64,000 nt of DNA from Candidatus Thiodiazotropha sp. Its GTDB lineage: Bacteria > Pseudomonadota > Gammaproteobacteria > Chromatiales > Chromatiaceae. This document shows, piece by piece, positions 46,965 through 55,876 of the stretch (position 1 is its first letter; each line of letters begins with the position of its first letter). The DNA lies in contig JAIVEQ010000019.1 in the NCBI GenBank assembly GCA_023838465.1, forward strand, positions 1 to 64,000, in the 5' to 3' direction. Both the position numbers and the translations under genes were made by a program. The notes beneath the pieces are model-generated. The model saw only the letters and a program-made list of their open reading frames with translations, was not told where the DNA came from and made no database searches.

Positions 46965-48604
46965 TGAAAAAAAAAACGAATTGGTTTTTTCAGCTTTGTC
47001 TGATAACTAGCTTAGTTGGGTATTCATCTGCATCGGTAAACTGTGCTGAGATCGATACTAATAAATATCAGATCGGCAAGCAGCTCTATACTGATGGTTT
47101 ACTTCCGTCCGGTGAGCCAGTAAAAGCAGTTGTTCAGGGTGATATCCAGGTTGAAGGCAACCAATTGATTTGTGAGACATGCCATAGAAGAAGTGGTATG
47201 GGCTCGACGGAAGGCCAGCAAGTCGTCCCGGCAATCGCGGGTCATATCCTCTTTAAACCACTCAAATTACCTACTAGTCGACCACCTGAGCCCCCCATCT
47301 ATCGAGATGGCTATACAAAACAGTCCCTAATGAGGGCAATCAGAGATGGGGTCGATGTAAATGGTGAGCCTTTGGATCCATTTATGCCCAGGTATAATAT
47401 TGATGAGGCGACTCTTGATGGTTTGACAACCTATCTCGATACACTTTCGCAAGCAGCATCCCCAGGTGTTACGGAAACAACCATTCACTTTGCCACTGTG
47501 GTACTCGCATCCAATAAGGAAGAAGATAACAGAGCGCTTCTGGATGTGATGAGCTTGTATGAAGAACAAAAAAATACTGAAACGCGGCACGAATCTAAGA
47601 GAGCAGAAAATGCACCGTGGCATAAGGAGTGGATGTTTAAGCCCTATAGGAAATGGCAAATTCATACTTGGGAGTTAACGGGTGATGAAGAGAGCTGGCC
47701 ATCACAATTAGAAGCGCTTTATGCAAAACAACCTGTTTTTGCTCTTTTAAACGGTCTTGTGCCTACAGGCTGGGAGAAAATCCACAACTTTTGTGAAAGT
47801 CAGAGCCTACCGTGTCTATTCCCTACCACCCAGTCGCCTGTTGTGGCAGAAAAATATTTTTACTCCATCTATTTGAATAAAGGTGCTGCGCATGAGGGTG
47901 AAGCAATAGCATCCTATCTTTCGAATAGTGAAAAGAGTGTCAATGTTATTCAGTATATCGATACATCTGATCAACTGAGCATGATGGCAGCAAATTCACT
48001 CCGTGATAGGTTACAGGAGAGAGATATTGCAGTTACTGATGTCATGTATAGTGATGTGATCGAGTCTAGTCAGCAGTTAGAAGTGTCACAGCCCAATCAG
48101 GTTACCGTATTGTGGCTGGGGCCGGGTAAAACAGATGAGTTATTGACAAGGCTGGGTAAAATCACCCCAACATCTATACCCGATGTTGTTCTTTCTACAA
48201 GGTTTTATGGAACCACAACAGATTCAATACCCTCTCGATTTCATGACTCAGTAAAGTTTATACATACCTCGGAAATGCCTCAGCGCCTGAAACGCTTATT
48301 GATGAGGTCCACAGGTTGGTTTAAATCGAAGAGGATTTATAATTCTGATGCGCTGGAGATTCAGGCTAACGCATTCTTTTCACTAAAGGTAGCCGGTGAT
48401 GCGCTTAAAAGTATCAGGGGTTATTTTTTTCGGGACTATTTTATCGAGAAAGTTGAACACATGATCGATGATATACCCTATACTTCGATCTACCCAAGGG
48501 TCAGCTTAGCGCCTGATCAACGGTTTATCTCGCGAGGTTTCTATGTGGCGGGAATAGACAATAGTGGCAAGCTCGTTAACTTCACAGATTGGAAGGCTCC
48601 GTAG
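46964..48604 (+). CDS. Cytochrome c fused to periplasmic-binding-like domain
   Basis: A 546-aa periplasmic protein with a signal peptide to about residue 28. The N-terminal 170 residues are a class I cytochrome c domain: heme site C70-E-T-C73-H74 (LICETCHRRSGMG), a conserved DGVDVNGEPLDPFMPRYNI with the probable axial Met, and LTTYLDTL. From about 180 to the end is a type-1 periplasmic-binding (amino-acid/urea-receptor-like) fold, with FATVVLASNKEEDN and PVFALLNGLVPTGWEKI. This fusion could sense or bind a small molecule while carrying electrons. It lies between SCO and a sensor kinase, so it may be the kinase's extracytoplasmic partner. Partner and ligand are inferred. Confidence 0.78.
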   Translation: MKKKTNWFFQLCLITSLVGYSSASVNCAEIDTNKYQIGKQLYTDGLLPSGEPVKAVVQGDIQVEGNQLICETCHRRSGMGSTEGQQVVPAIAGHILFKPLKLPTSRPPEPPIYRDGYTKQSLMRAIRDGVDVNGEPLDPFMPRYNIDEATLDGLTTYLDTLSQAASPGVTETTIHFATVVLASNKEEDNRALLDVMSLYEEQKNTETRHESKRAENAPWHKEWMFKPYRKWQIHTWELTGDEESWPSQLEALYAKQPVFALLNGLVPTGWEKIHNFCESQSLPCLFPTTQSPVVAEKYFYSIYLNKGAAHEGEAIASYLSNSEKSVNVIQYIDTSDQLSMMAANSLRDRLQERDIAVTDVMYSDVIESSQQLEVSQPNQVTVLWLGPGKTDELLTRLGKITPTSIPDVVLSTRFYGTTTDSIPSRFHDSVKFIHTSEMPQRLKRLLMRSTGWFKSKRIYNSDALEIQANAFFSLKVAGDALKSIRGYFFRDYFIEKVEHMIDDIPYTSIYPRVSLAPDQRFISRGFYVAGIDNSGKLVNFTDWKAP

Positions 48605-48630
48605 ATCTATGCATATTTGTCGCAATAACT

Positions 48631-50022
48631 ATGATGGATATCAACAATAACAAAGTCCAGGTTTCTTCAAAATCTAACTATCAACTTGCAAGAAGATATG
48701 GCGTAATCAGTTTTATAGCGATTATCCTGACTGCCTTTGTCATACTGCTTTTCTTTAGATACGAAACCAGCCAGATCATTCAAGACTCCAGTAAGCAGAG
48801 TAACGAGTCGCTAACAATAGCAACCGAGTATGCGCTCAATGATCACTTTGTGATGTTTCTTAATCTCACAAAGGTCAATAAAGATAAAATAATATCAAAA
48901 ATGCCGTTTGAGCCTATGCTTGAGCGCGCCATCAAGAAAATGATAGCCGATACAGATGTCGATAGAATCAAGCTATATGATACATCTGGGATGGTGATGT
49001 ACTCATCGAAGGCAAGTGCCTATAACGATGATGAAGACAATGATAGCTTCAAGTCTGCGTTAGCGGGTAACCCGAAAACAGTATTGAATTATCAGGATAG
49101 TTTCAGTTTTTTTAATACAAATACCAAGGATGTCAACCTGGTCCAGACTTATGTTCCAATACGTGCGAACAATTCATCACCGATCCTAGGTGTGATGGAG
49201 GTTTACTACGATATTAGTGGCTATGTGAGTCAATCAGATAAAACACTTTTTGTTCTGGTGTTAGTGACACTTGCATTGATGCTTTTTCTTTACTTTTTTC
49301 TACTCATGCATATCAAAAGGTCTGAACGAATTATCGATGATCAGAACCGTATCACAAGAGAAAAAAAGATCATGCTTGAGTTTCTTACTGCCAAGATGAT
49401 TCATGCCCAGGAAGATGAGAAAAAACGAATTGCCTTTGAACTGCATGAGGATGTTGTACAGACCCTGTCCGGGGTTAAGATGCAGCTCGAGAAGTACATA
49501 TTAACTGTGGGAACAATGGATGATGATAGCAGTGCAAAGCGACTCTCCCAAGATATCGTACCCGTGTTGCAGAATGCTGCCCATAAGATAAGAGCCGTAG
49601 CGATAGATTTACGCCCTCCAAGTCTTGATGATTTTGGCTTGAAGGCGGCCATCAATTCATTGGTCTCCGAGTGTCATACAGTAACAACAGGGCTGGAAGT
49701 TGAAGTCGATTTATCACTCAATGAGGACGAAATCACCGCTGATCGAAAATCGATTCTTTATCGAATTGTCAAAGACACACTCAAGGCGATCTGTTTTGAG
49801 GAGAAGTTTGCAGGCAGGGTGCAATTTATTTTTAAACATATTGACGAAGGGCTAATGATAAAGGCGGTGATCATTACTGGTCAAATCGGGGATAAGTATG
49901 GTGAAGATTTACCCGCTTTTTTTGACTCTATGAAAGAGAGGACGATCCTTTCAGGTGGCGACTTCTTTGTTGTAAATCAAGCTGAAGAAAGGGTTGAGGT
50001 AATCTCCTCTTGGTCCTATTAG
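48631..50022 (+). CDS. HisKA_3-type sensor kinase with degenerate ATP-binding domain
   Basis: A 463-aa two-helix membrane sensor: TM1 (ISFIAIILTAFVILLFF), a periplasmic sensor domain of about 160 residues, TM2 (TLFVLVLVTLALMLFLYFFLL), then KKRIAFELHEDVVQTLSG with His272 and SLDDFGLKAAI. The catalytic domain is abnormal. The N-box asparagines are lost (YRIVKDTLKAICFEE), the DNGxGF loop reads IITGQIGDKYGE and the GLGL loop is absent. ATP binding therefore looks doubtful. No regulator gene is adjacent; the NarL regulator at 29449 is the nearest candidate. It may be a scaffold or signal-transfer subunit that works with another kinase. Confidence 0.8.
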   Translation: MMDINNNKVQVSSKSNYQLARRYGVISFIAIILTAFVILLFFRYETSQIIQDSSKQSNESLTIATEYALNDHFVMFLNLTKVNKDKIISKMPFEPMLERAIKKMIADTDVDRIKLYDTSGMVMYSSKASAYNDDEDNDSFKSALAGNPKTVLNYQDSFSFFNTNTKDVNLVQTYVPIRANNSSPILGVMEVYYDISGYVSQSDKTLFVLVLVTLALMLFLYFFLLMHIKRSERIIDDQNRITREKKIMLEFLTAKMIHAQEDEKKRIAFELHEDVVQTLSGVKMQLEKYILTVGTMDDDSSAKRLSQDIVPVLQNAAHKIRAVAIDLRPPSLDDFGLKAAINSLVSECHTVTTGLEVEVDLSLNEDEITADRKSILYRIVKDTLKAICFEEKFAGRVQFIFKHIDEGLMIKAVIITGQIGDKYGEDLPAFFDSMKERTILSGGDFFVVNQAEERVEVISSWSY

Positions 50023-50041
50023 TGGGGTAACAGGGATGTAG

Positions 50042-50059
50042 GGTGCGGCAGGCCGCACC
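50042..50059. repeat. REP-like GC hairpin between convergent genes
   Basis: GGTGCGGC-(AG)-GCCGCACC follows TGTAG. This TGTAGGGTGCG...CGCACC layout resembles dispersed palindromic elements found in many proteobacterial genomes. It lies between the convergent kinase and protease genes and could also end both transcripts. Confidence 0.55.
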
Positions 50060-50155
50060 GTACTAAAGTTTAGGACAATGTCATCCCGTCGGAGGCAACA
50101 GGAGTTGTGCATGGATGCAGCGTATATAAATCTTAAGTCTAGATCCATAGACTAC

Positions 50156-53053
50156 TTATTCACTTTCTGCAGGGACAGGTTTTGCTATTTTACCGGTTTC
50201 GTCATTGAGTGCTTCAACCCCTGTTCTTAAACGACTTGTGTCGGTTCGGCTTTCACTCTGAGAATTGTTTTTATCCTGTGTCTCAGTACACGCTTCAGGA
50301 GATTTACCACCTTCACTCCCGCTGTTTTGGCCACAGGCTGATTTTGATTGATTGATACCGGTCTCTTGCTCACTCTCAAGCTGTAATTCACTGTTTAGGC
50401 TATCTTCCGGGGCCAGTGAATCCCCAGCACTGTATGTCTTACCTGGAGCGTAATCCCGAAGCGTAAGATCAAACACTTTTAGGCCTGAAGGTGCATTTGA
50501 TGTGTTGTCAGCCTCAGTACTGCCTCCGCCATGACTCACGCCGCCAGTAGCTGAGCCCGTTTGATTGCTCCGGCTTGGACTTGTTGCGGTGTGGAAGGAG
50601 ACAAAGGGCAGTGCATCATCATCCAAGATTCTGACAATAGCAGCGGATGGTTGCGAAACAACAGCGCCATCACTGGCATTGGAGAGCTGTAGGGTGAAAC
50701 TGTTTTCCTTTTTGTAAACACCATCATTGATGATTTTAACAGTCAGTGACTGTCGTGTGGAACCTGGCAGAAAGGTCAGTTTTCCACTACTTTCCCGGTA
50801 CTCCTGGTCATGTCTTGCTGAGCCATCCAGGGTAGTGTATTCGATAGAGACGATGCCCTCTGTATTGCCTGTACGAACAACTTCTATCGTTACCACTGAG
50901 CTATTTTCGCTGATATCGTAACTGACGGCATCGAAGTGAATTGAGGCGATACGGTTATCCGGATCATCGTCCAGAATGGTGACAGTGGTTGATGCAGGTT
51001 CCCCTATTTCGGCATCATCGTCGCTGTTGGATAGCAATAACTGGAAGCGTTCGTTGCCTTCAAAATCATTATCATCCACCAGTTCAATACGGATCTGCTT
51101 CTCTGACTCTCCATGAGAAAAGTGAATTTTGCCATCGCCAGCAATATAGTCTACATCTGCGGTGGCTGTATCGCTGACTATCCTGTATTCAACTTCAGCT
51201 GTGCCTGATGTGCCACCTGTACGTGTCACGTTGACGAATGCCTCCCGCCTGGACTCGTTCACGGCATACGAAATAGCACCAAAACTAAAGGTGCCGACCC
51301 CATCATTATCAAGTATGGTCACTTCGACTTCAGTTTGATTACCAAGAGAGACAGTGCCTCGTGGGTTGGACAGGGTGAGATAAAATGACTCGTTTTCCTC
51401 ATCCAGTTGGTCATCAAGTATTGCAACTTCAAAACTACGCAGGGTCTCTCCATCAGCAAATGTCAGGGTGCCGGAGGTGCCTGAATAGTCATGCCTCTCT
51501 CGAGCGTCGTCATCGCTGGTATGATAGTCGACAGACACTTCTCCGGCACTACCCCCCAGTCGCCTCACTGTGATGACAAGTCGGTTTGTCTCTTCATCGA
51601 TTGAATAGGAGGGCTCACTGAACACAAGAAGAGTAGATTCACTCGAGCCAAAGCTGGCAAGTAGGCGTTCATAGGCAGCCGCAACATTCAACAGACCGTA
51701 GCCGAAGTGGCCATCCGCACCCGGCTCACCCAGATCGGTGGCGGAATCGTACATGGCTGTCTCGATTTGGGACGGGGTGGCTTCCGGAAACGCACTTTTC
51801 AATAGGGCCATCGCACCCGTGATATGGGGAGCAGCAAATGAGGTACCAGAGACCACGTTATAGGCTACCGGCAGGATGTCGGTGGTGAAAACCTGACCAC
51901 CAGGTGCCACCAGTTTGGGAAACACGCCACCGTCACAAGCCCCCGGTCCACGGCTGCTGAGCAGTTCGATAGCATTGAATTGATCCACCGATCCCACTGA
52001 AAGAGCGCCTGGATTGTTGGCAGGGCTGATACTGCTTTCATCGAGTGGGCCGAAGTTACCAGCGGCAAAAATGACTCCGATGCCAGCTTCACGCAGCAGT
52101 TGAATATCATCACTGTACTCCTGGTAGCACTGGTTGATGGTTGTGGCGAATCCCCAGGAGTTGTTAACCAGGTCGGGAGCATCGTCAGTGAGTGGGTCTC
52201 CATCAGGATCAAGCAACCATTGGAAGGCCTCATGGATGGCGCTGAGGGTAGTCTGATTGGCATCATCAAAAATCCTGGCGGCGATCCATTTTGCCTCGGG
52301 AGCCATACCGATCTGGTAGCCGCTTTCATCGCCTGCCAAAATCAAGCCTAATGCTTGAGTACCATGTCCTACTTGGTCGACTGGGATTTCATGCTCTCCA
52401 TAAGGATCAAACCAATCGCCGATCCCGCCCCGCCATTTCTCAGAGAGATCCGGGTGATTCAGATCGACGCCGGAGTCCATGATGGCCACTACCACACCTT
52501 CGCCAGTGACGCCCTGTTGCCATAGTTGCTGCGTATTGACATTGTTGAGGTTCCAAAGAGGCTCAGCGGAGATTGATTCAACCTCTGTGGTGCTCATGGT
52601 CAAGCGTAAGTCCACAGTTATTCGTTCTACCTCCGGTAAGGCGGCGATTTCATCGGCTAGATGGGTGGGCAAGTCGAGGGCGATCGCATTGATGCTCCAT
52701 AGGGATTTCAGACGGGTTTTTACACCGTGCTTGCGCAGGGTTTTGGCTAATACGGCTTTGGGATGCTCAATCTGTTCCTTGAGTCCACGCAGTAGCCGTT
52801 TACGGAACAGCTTCTTTTGCTTGAGTGGTTGGGAGCGGGTGTTAGGTTCATACTGATGTTTTTTACGAAGAATATCTCGAAACTGACTGATATCTATTTG
52901 TTTTTTGAATTTTACAATGACAGGGATATGTGACGTACTATTCACTTGTGTAACAAGTTTCTCCACCTCAGCAGTTAACGCTGCCGCACCATAGAGGGTG
53001 GGAATATAGAATACAATCCCCCATATAGCGGCGAAAATGAGTCGTTTTGGCAT
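50156..53053 (-). CDS. Subtilisin-like serine protease with three Calx-beta domains
   Basis: A 965-aa secreted protease, start at 53053 (MPKRLIF). Signal peptide, then an I9-type propeptide (SHIPVIVKFKKQIDI) and the S8 catalytic domain with Asp in VVAIMDSGVDLNHPDLS, His in VGHGTQALG, the oxyanion Asn in NNSWGF and Ser in GTSFAAPHITGAMALLKS. The triad is intact. Three Calx-beta domains follow (residues about 475-820), of the same type as in the 42.98-kb protein. The C-terminal 130 residues are Ser/Glu-rich and low in complexity. It lies directly before the T2SS operon and is its likely substrate. It may process the neighbouring surface proteins; that is inference. Confidence 0.9.
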   Translation of the reverse strand: MPKRLIFAAIWGIVFYIPTLYGAAALTAEVEKLVTQVNSTSHIPVIVKFKKQIDISQFRDILRKKHQYEPNTRSQPLKQKKLFRKRLLRGLKEQIEHPKAVLAKTLRKHGVKTRLKSLWSINAIALDLPTHLADEIAALPEVERITVDLRLTMSTTEVESISAEPLWNLNNVNTQQLWQQGVTGEGVVVAIMDSGVDLNHPDLSEKWRGGIGDWFDPYGEHEIPVDQVGHGTQALGLILAGDESGYQIGMAPEAKWIAARIFDDANQTTLSAIHEAFQWLLDPDGDPLTDDAPDLVNNSWGFATTINQCYQEYSDDIQLLREAGIGVIFAAGNFGPLDESSISPANNPGALSVGSVDQFNAIELLSSRGPGACDGGVFPKLVAPGGQVFTTDILPVAYNVVSGTSFAAPHITGAMALLKSAFPEATPSQIETAMYDSATDLGEPGADGHFGYGLLNVAAAYERLLASFGSSESTLLVFSEPSYSIDEETNRLVITVRRLGGSAGEVSVDYHTSDDDARERHDYSGTSGTLTFADGETLRSFEVAILDDQLDEENESFYLTLSNPRGTVSLGNQTEVEVTILDNDGVGTFSFGAISYAVNESRREAFVNVTRTGGTSGTAEVEYRIVSDTATADVDYIAGDGKIHFSHGESEKQIRIELVDDNDFEGNERFQLLLSNSDDDAEIGEPASTTVTILDDDPDNRIASIHFDAVSYDISENSSVVTIEVVRTGNTEGIVSIEYTTLDGSARHDQEYRESSGKLTFLPGSTRQSLTVKIINDGVYKKENSFTLQLSNASDGAVVSQPSAAIVRILDDDALPFVSFHTATSPSRSNQTGSATGGVSHGGGSTEADNTSNAPSGLKVFDLTLRDYAPGKTYSAGDSLAPEDSLNSELQLESEQETGINQSKSACGQNSGSEGGKSPEACTETQDKNNSQSESRTDTSRLRTGVEALNDETGKIAKPVPAESE

Positions 53054-53520
53054 TGTTTCTGTCACCAAATGAGGCGATTTAGTCCTAAAGTGAGGAGATA
53101 ATGGTAAAAACTGAATGGATTCATCTAATTATCAACTATATTCTGTAAACCTTTATACCGTAATGCGTGTTACTACTACCTGATGATGAGGTATGTTACT
53201 ACCTTGATCGCCCAAGACACCGCTTCATCCAAACCGGGCTTTGTATCCTGTTGTGATGATAATGAGCTATCAAATAGTTTACTTCTGCAGTATCTATAGG
53301 ATTGATTTTCCTAAATATTCACTATTGAAGTGTGTTGACATTTGTGCGATGAACAAGCCTATGTCGACAACAGTAGAAGTCATGGTAGGGTTTTTATGCA
53401 TCAAAGGTAAGGAATTACCCCACAAGCAAATACACCGTCCTATCAATCTCCTAAACTCGGAAAATCTGCTGTGATTAAGAGAGCCAATCCGCAACCCGCG
53501 GAGTTTTACGGTGTGATGTT
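53054..53520. other. Divergent promoter region, protease and gspD
   Basis: No convincing gene. A direct repeat TGTTACTAC occurs at 53168 and 53194, which might be part of a regulator site. The 77-codon frame at 53241-53474 has no ribosome site or protein-like composition and is not called. Confidence 0.4.
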
Positions 53521-55770
53521 ATGAGAGTGACTGGAAAACCGATGAGAAAGAGACAATTCAATCTGTTGAGCATACTTCTGTCGATGGGGCTCACGCTGCT
53601 ATTGGCCTCGTGCGCTCAGCAACCTGAGGTCAATCAGACAGCCGCTAGTAGAGTGATTACTCCTTACCCGGCAGAGAGGCCACCTGTCTCTATGCCAGGC
53701 AATAGTGAGCAGGAAGAGTTGGTGCTTTCTCAGCAAGTAGAGCAGGAACCTGAATTCTTTGTTCGACAGGGAAGTGGAAAATTTCTCAAACAGAGCGGGT
53801 CATCCGCTTCTAAATCGAGCCAACCGGCACGTGGGGATATCACCCTCAATTTCGAGGGCGTTGACCTACGCGAGGTTGTAAAGGTCATTTTTGAGGAGAT
53901 CTTGCGAGAAAACTATCTCATTGACGACAAAGTGCAGGGCAAAGTGACTATTCACACGACCTATCCGGTAAGCACTGATGCCGTGTTACCGATTCTGGAG
54001 AATATTCTGCAGATGAATGGCGCTGTCATGGTAAGAAATGGCTCCCATTATAAAATTCTGCCTGCCGGGGAGATGAAAGGTATAGCGTTAAATCCAGAAG
54101 TCGGGCAGGGCAAGGCAAAAATGAGTGCGGGTCAGGGCGTACAGATTGTCCCTTTGAGATATATCTCTGCTGTTGAGATGAAAAAGATCTTGGAGAGCTT
54201 TACCTCATCGACTGAGCAGATACGTATTGATCCGGGTAGGAACTTGATGATCCTGACCGGCTCGTTTCAGAAGATCAATAATCTGCTGCAGACTGTCGAG
54301 ATGTTCGATGTGGATTGGCTAAGCGGTATGTCGTTTGGCCTGATACCACTTAAATCCACAGATGCCAAAACCATCACCGATGAACTCAAACATATCATTG
54401 GTGATGGAGACTCATCACCACTGGCCGGCATGATCAAGTTGATACCTGTAGAACGATTGAATGCGGTGATGGTGATCAGTCAACAACCGAAATATATCAA
54501 CGAAACACGCAAACTGATCAGCCAGTTTGACCAGGGTAGTGATAAATCGCCCGATCGCCGTCTCTATGTCTATCATCTGAAAAACGGTAAAGCGGAAAAT
54601 ATTGCCACTATTTTGCAGAATATTTTCGGCAATGAAGTTTCTACACCAGCTTCTTCGACTGGCTTAAGCAGCAGTGATCCACTGTTACGCTCAAACGTAC
54701 GTCCTCCCACCGCCAGTGGCATTGATCTTAAAAGCAGCAATGCCGACAGTCAGGGAGGCCTGACCAAGGATCAACCGTCAGCTGCTGCAGCAGTAGTTTC
54801 AAAAACCAGCCAGACAAGTTCAGCACCACAGGCCACCTCTGGTTCCACAGCGACTATCATTGCCGACCCGGACAATAATGCTATTCTGGTGATGGCCAGC
54901 CCCAGGGATTACCAAAAGATCAAGGCGACCATTAACCGATTGGATATATCGCCCAAGCAGGTACTTATTGAGGCAACCATTGCCGAAGTGCAGTTGAGCG
55001 ACAACCTGAGTTATGGGGTGCGCTGGTTTTTTAACGGTTCGACCGGTGGTGGACGACCCTATAAAGGAAGGTTTGGTAGTGTGCCCAGTGATGTGGCTGG
55101 CGGCGAGGGATTTGCTCTCGGGTTATTTAACAATACTGGTGATCTAAAAGTCTTCTTCGATATTCTGGAGAGCGAATCTTCAGTGAAATTCCTCTCTGCG
55201 CCACAGATCATGGTGATCGACAATCAGACAGCCAGTTTCCGGGTGGGTGATCAGATACCTATTGTCACTCGCGCCTCACAGAGTACTTCTGATCCCAATG
55301 CGCCGATCGTTTCCGAAGTACAGTTTCGTGATACAGGTACGCTGCTGCAGGTTACCCCGCGGATCAATGAAGGGGGCATGGTGACCCTTGAGGTCAGTCA
55401 AGAGGTGAGTACCCCTGGTACCTCTCCGGCGATTGGTGGTGGTGGTAATGTTTCGATATCCCAGCGTACCATTGAAAGCACCGTTATTGTGCACGATGGC
55501 CAGACCGTCGTACTTGGTGGATTGATCCGGGAAAACACCACCGGCGGCAAGACAGGTATTCCGGGTTTAATGCATATTCCTCTTCTCGGCAATCTGTTCG
55601 GCAGCACTACAAAGGACGTCAGTCGTACCGAATTGATCGTAACATTGACGCCAAAGGTGGTACGCAACCCACAAGAGGCCTACGATATATCTCAGGAGCT
55701 ACGGGAAAAGATACGCGACGCCACCTTGTTTCATGATGACTTTCAAAGGCGTCGGGCATCCAGTCAGTAA
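53521..55770 (+). CDS. gspD: GspD, type II secretion secretin
   Basis: A 749-aa outer-membrane secretin. The signal ends in a lipobox (LLLASCAQQ), so the N-terminus is probably lipidated. N0 domain (ITLNFEGVDLREVVKVIFEE), N1-N3 domains with a Ser/Ala-rich insert at about 375-435, and the secretin domain (LSYGVRWFFNG, FLSAPQIMVIDNQTA, GGLIRENTTGGKTGIPGL) are present. An ATG at 53542 (MRKRQFN) is an equally good start. It opens the gsp operon; 106 bp separate it from gspE. Confidence 0.95.
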   Translation: MRVTGKPMRKRQFNLLSILLSMGLTLLLASCAQQPEVNQTAASRVITPYPAERPPVSMPGNSEQEELVLSQQVEQEPEFFVRQGSGKFLKQSGSSASKSSQPARGDITLNFEGVDLREVVKVIFEEILRENYLIDDKVQGKVTIHTTYPVSTDAVLPILENILQMNGAVMVRNGSHYKILPAGEMKGIALNPEVGQGKAKMSAGQGVQIVPLRYISAVEMKKILESFTSSTEQIRIDPGRNLMILTGSFQKINNLLQTVEMFDVDWLSGMSFGLIPLKSTDAKTITDELKHIIGDGDSSPLAGMIKLIPVERLNAVMVISQQPKYINETRKLISQFDQGSDKSPDRRLYVYHLKNGKAENIATILQNIFGNEVSTPASSTGLSSSDPLLRSNVRPPTASGIDLKSSNADSQGGLTKDQPSAAAAVVSKTSQTSSAPQATSGSTATIIADPDNNAILVMASPRDYQKIKATINRLDISPKQVLIEATIAEVQLSDNLSYGVRWFFNGSTGGGRPYKGRFGSVPSDVAGGEGFALGLFNNTGDLKVFFDILESESSVKFLSAPQIMVIDNQTASFRVGDQIPIVTRASQSTSDPNAPIVSEVQFRDTGTLLQVTPRINEGGMVTLEVSQEVSTPGTSPAIGGGGNVSISQRTIESTVIVHDGQTVVLGGLIRENTTGGKTGIPGLMHIPLLGNLFGSTTKDVSRTELIVTLTPKVVRNPQEAYDISQELREKIRDATLFHDDFQRRRASSQ

Positions 55771-55876
55771 ATGACTTGAAGCGGGTATGTCATCGCGTGA
55801 TGTTGCCTGCCAGGTCTAAGCGGTAACCGTCAGTCACATCGGCATAGATCGCCCAGATACCTGAGAGGCAATTGTT

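Noticed and set aside
53241-53474. 77-codon frame before gspD
   Set aside because: No ribosome site and no protein-like pattern; overlaps the expected promoter region.
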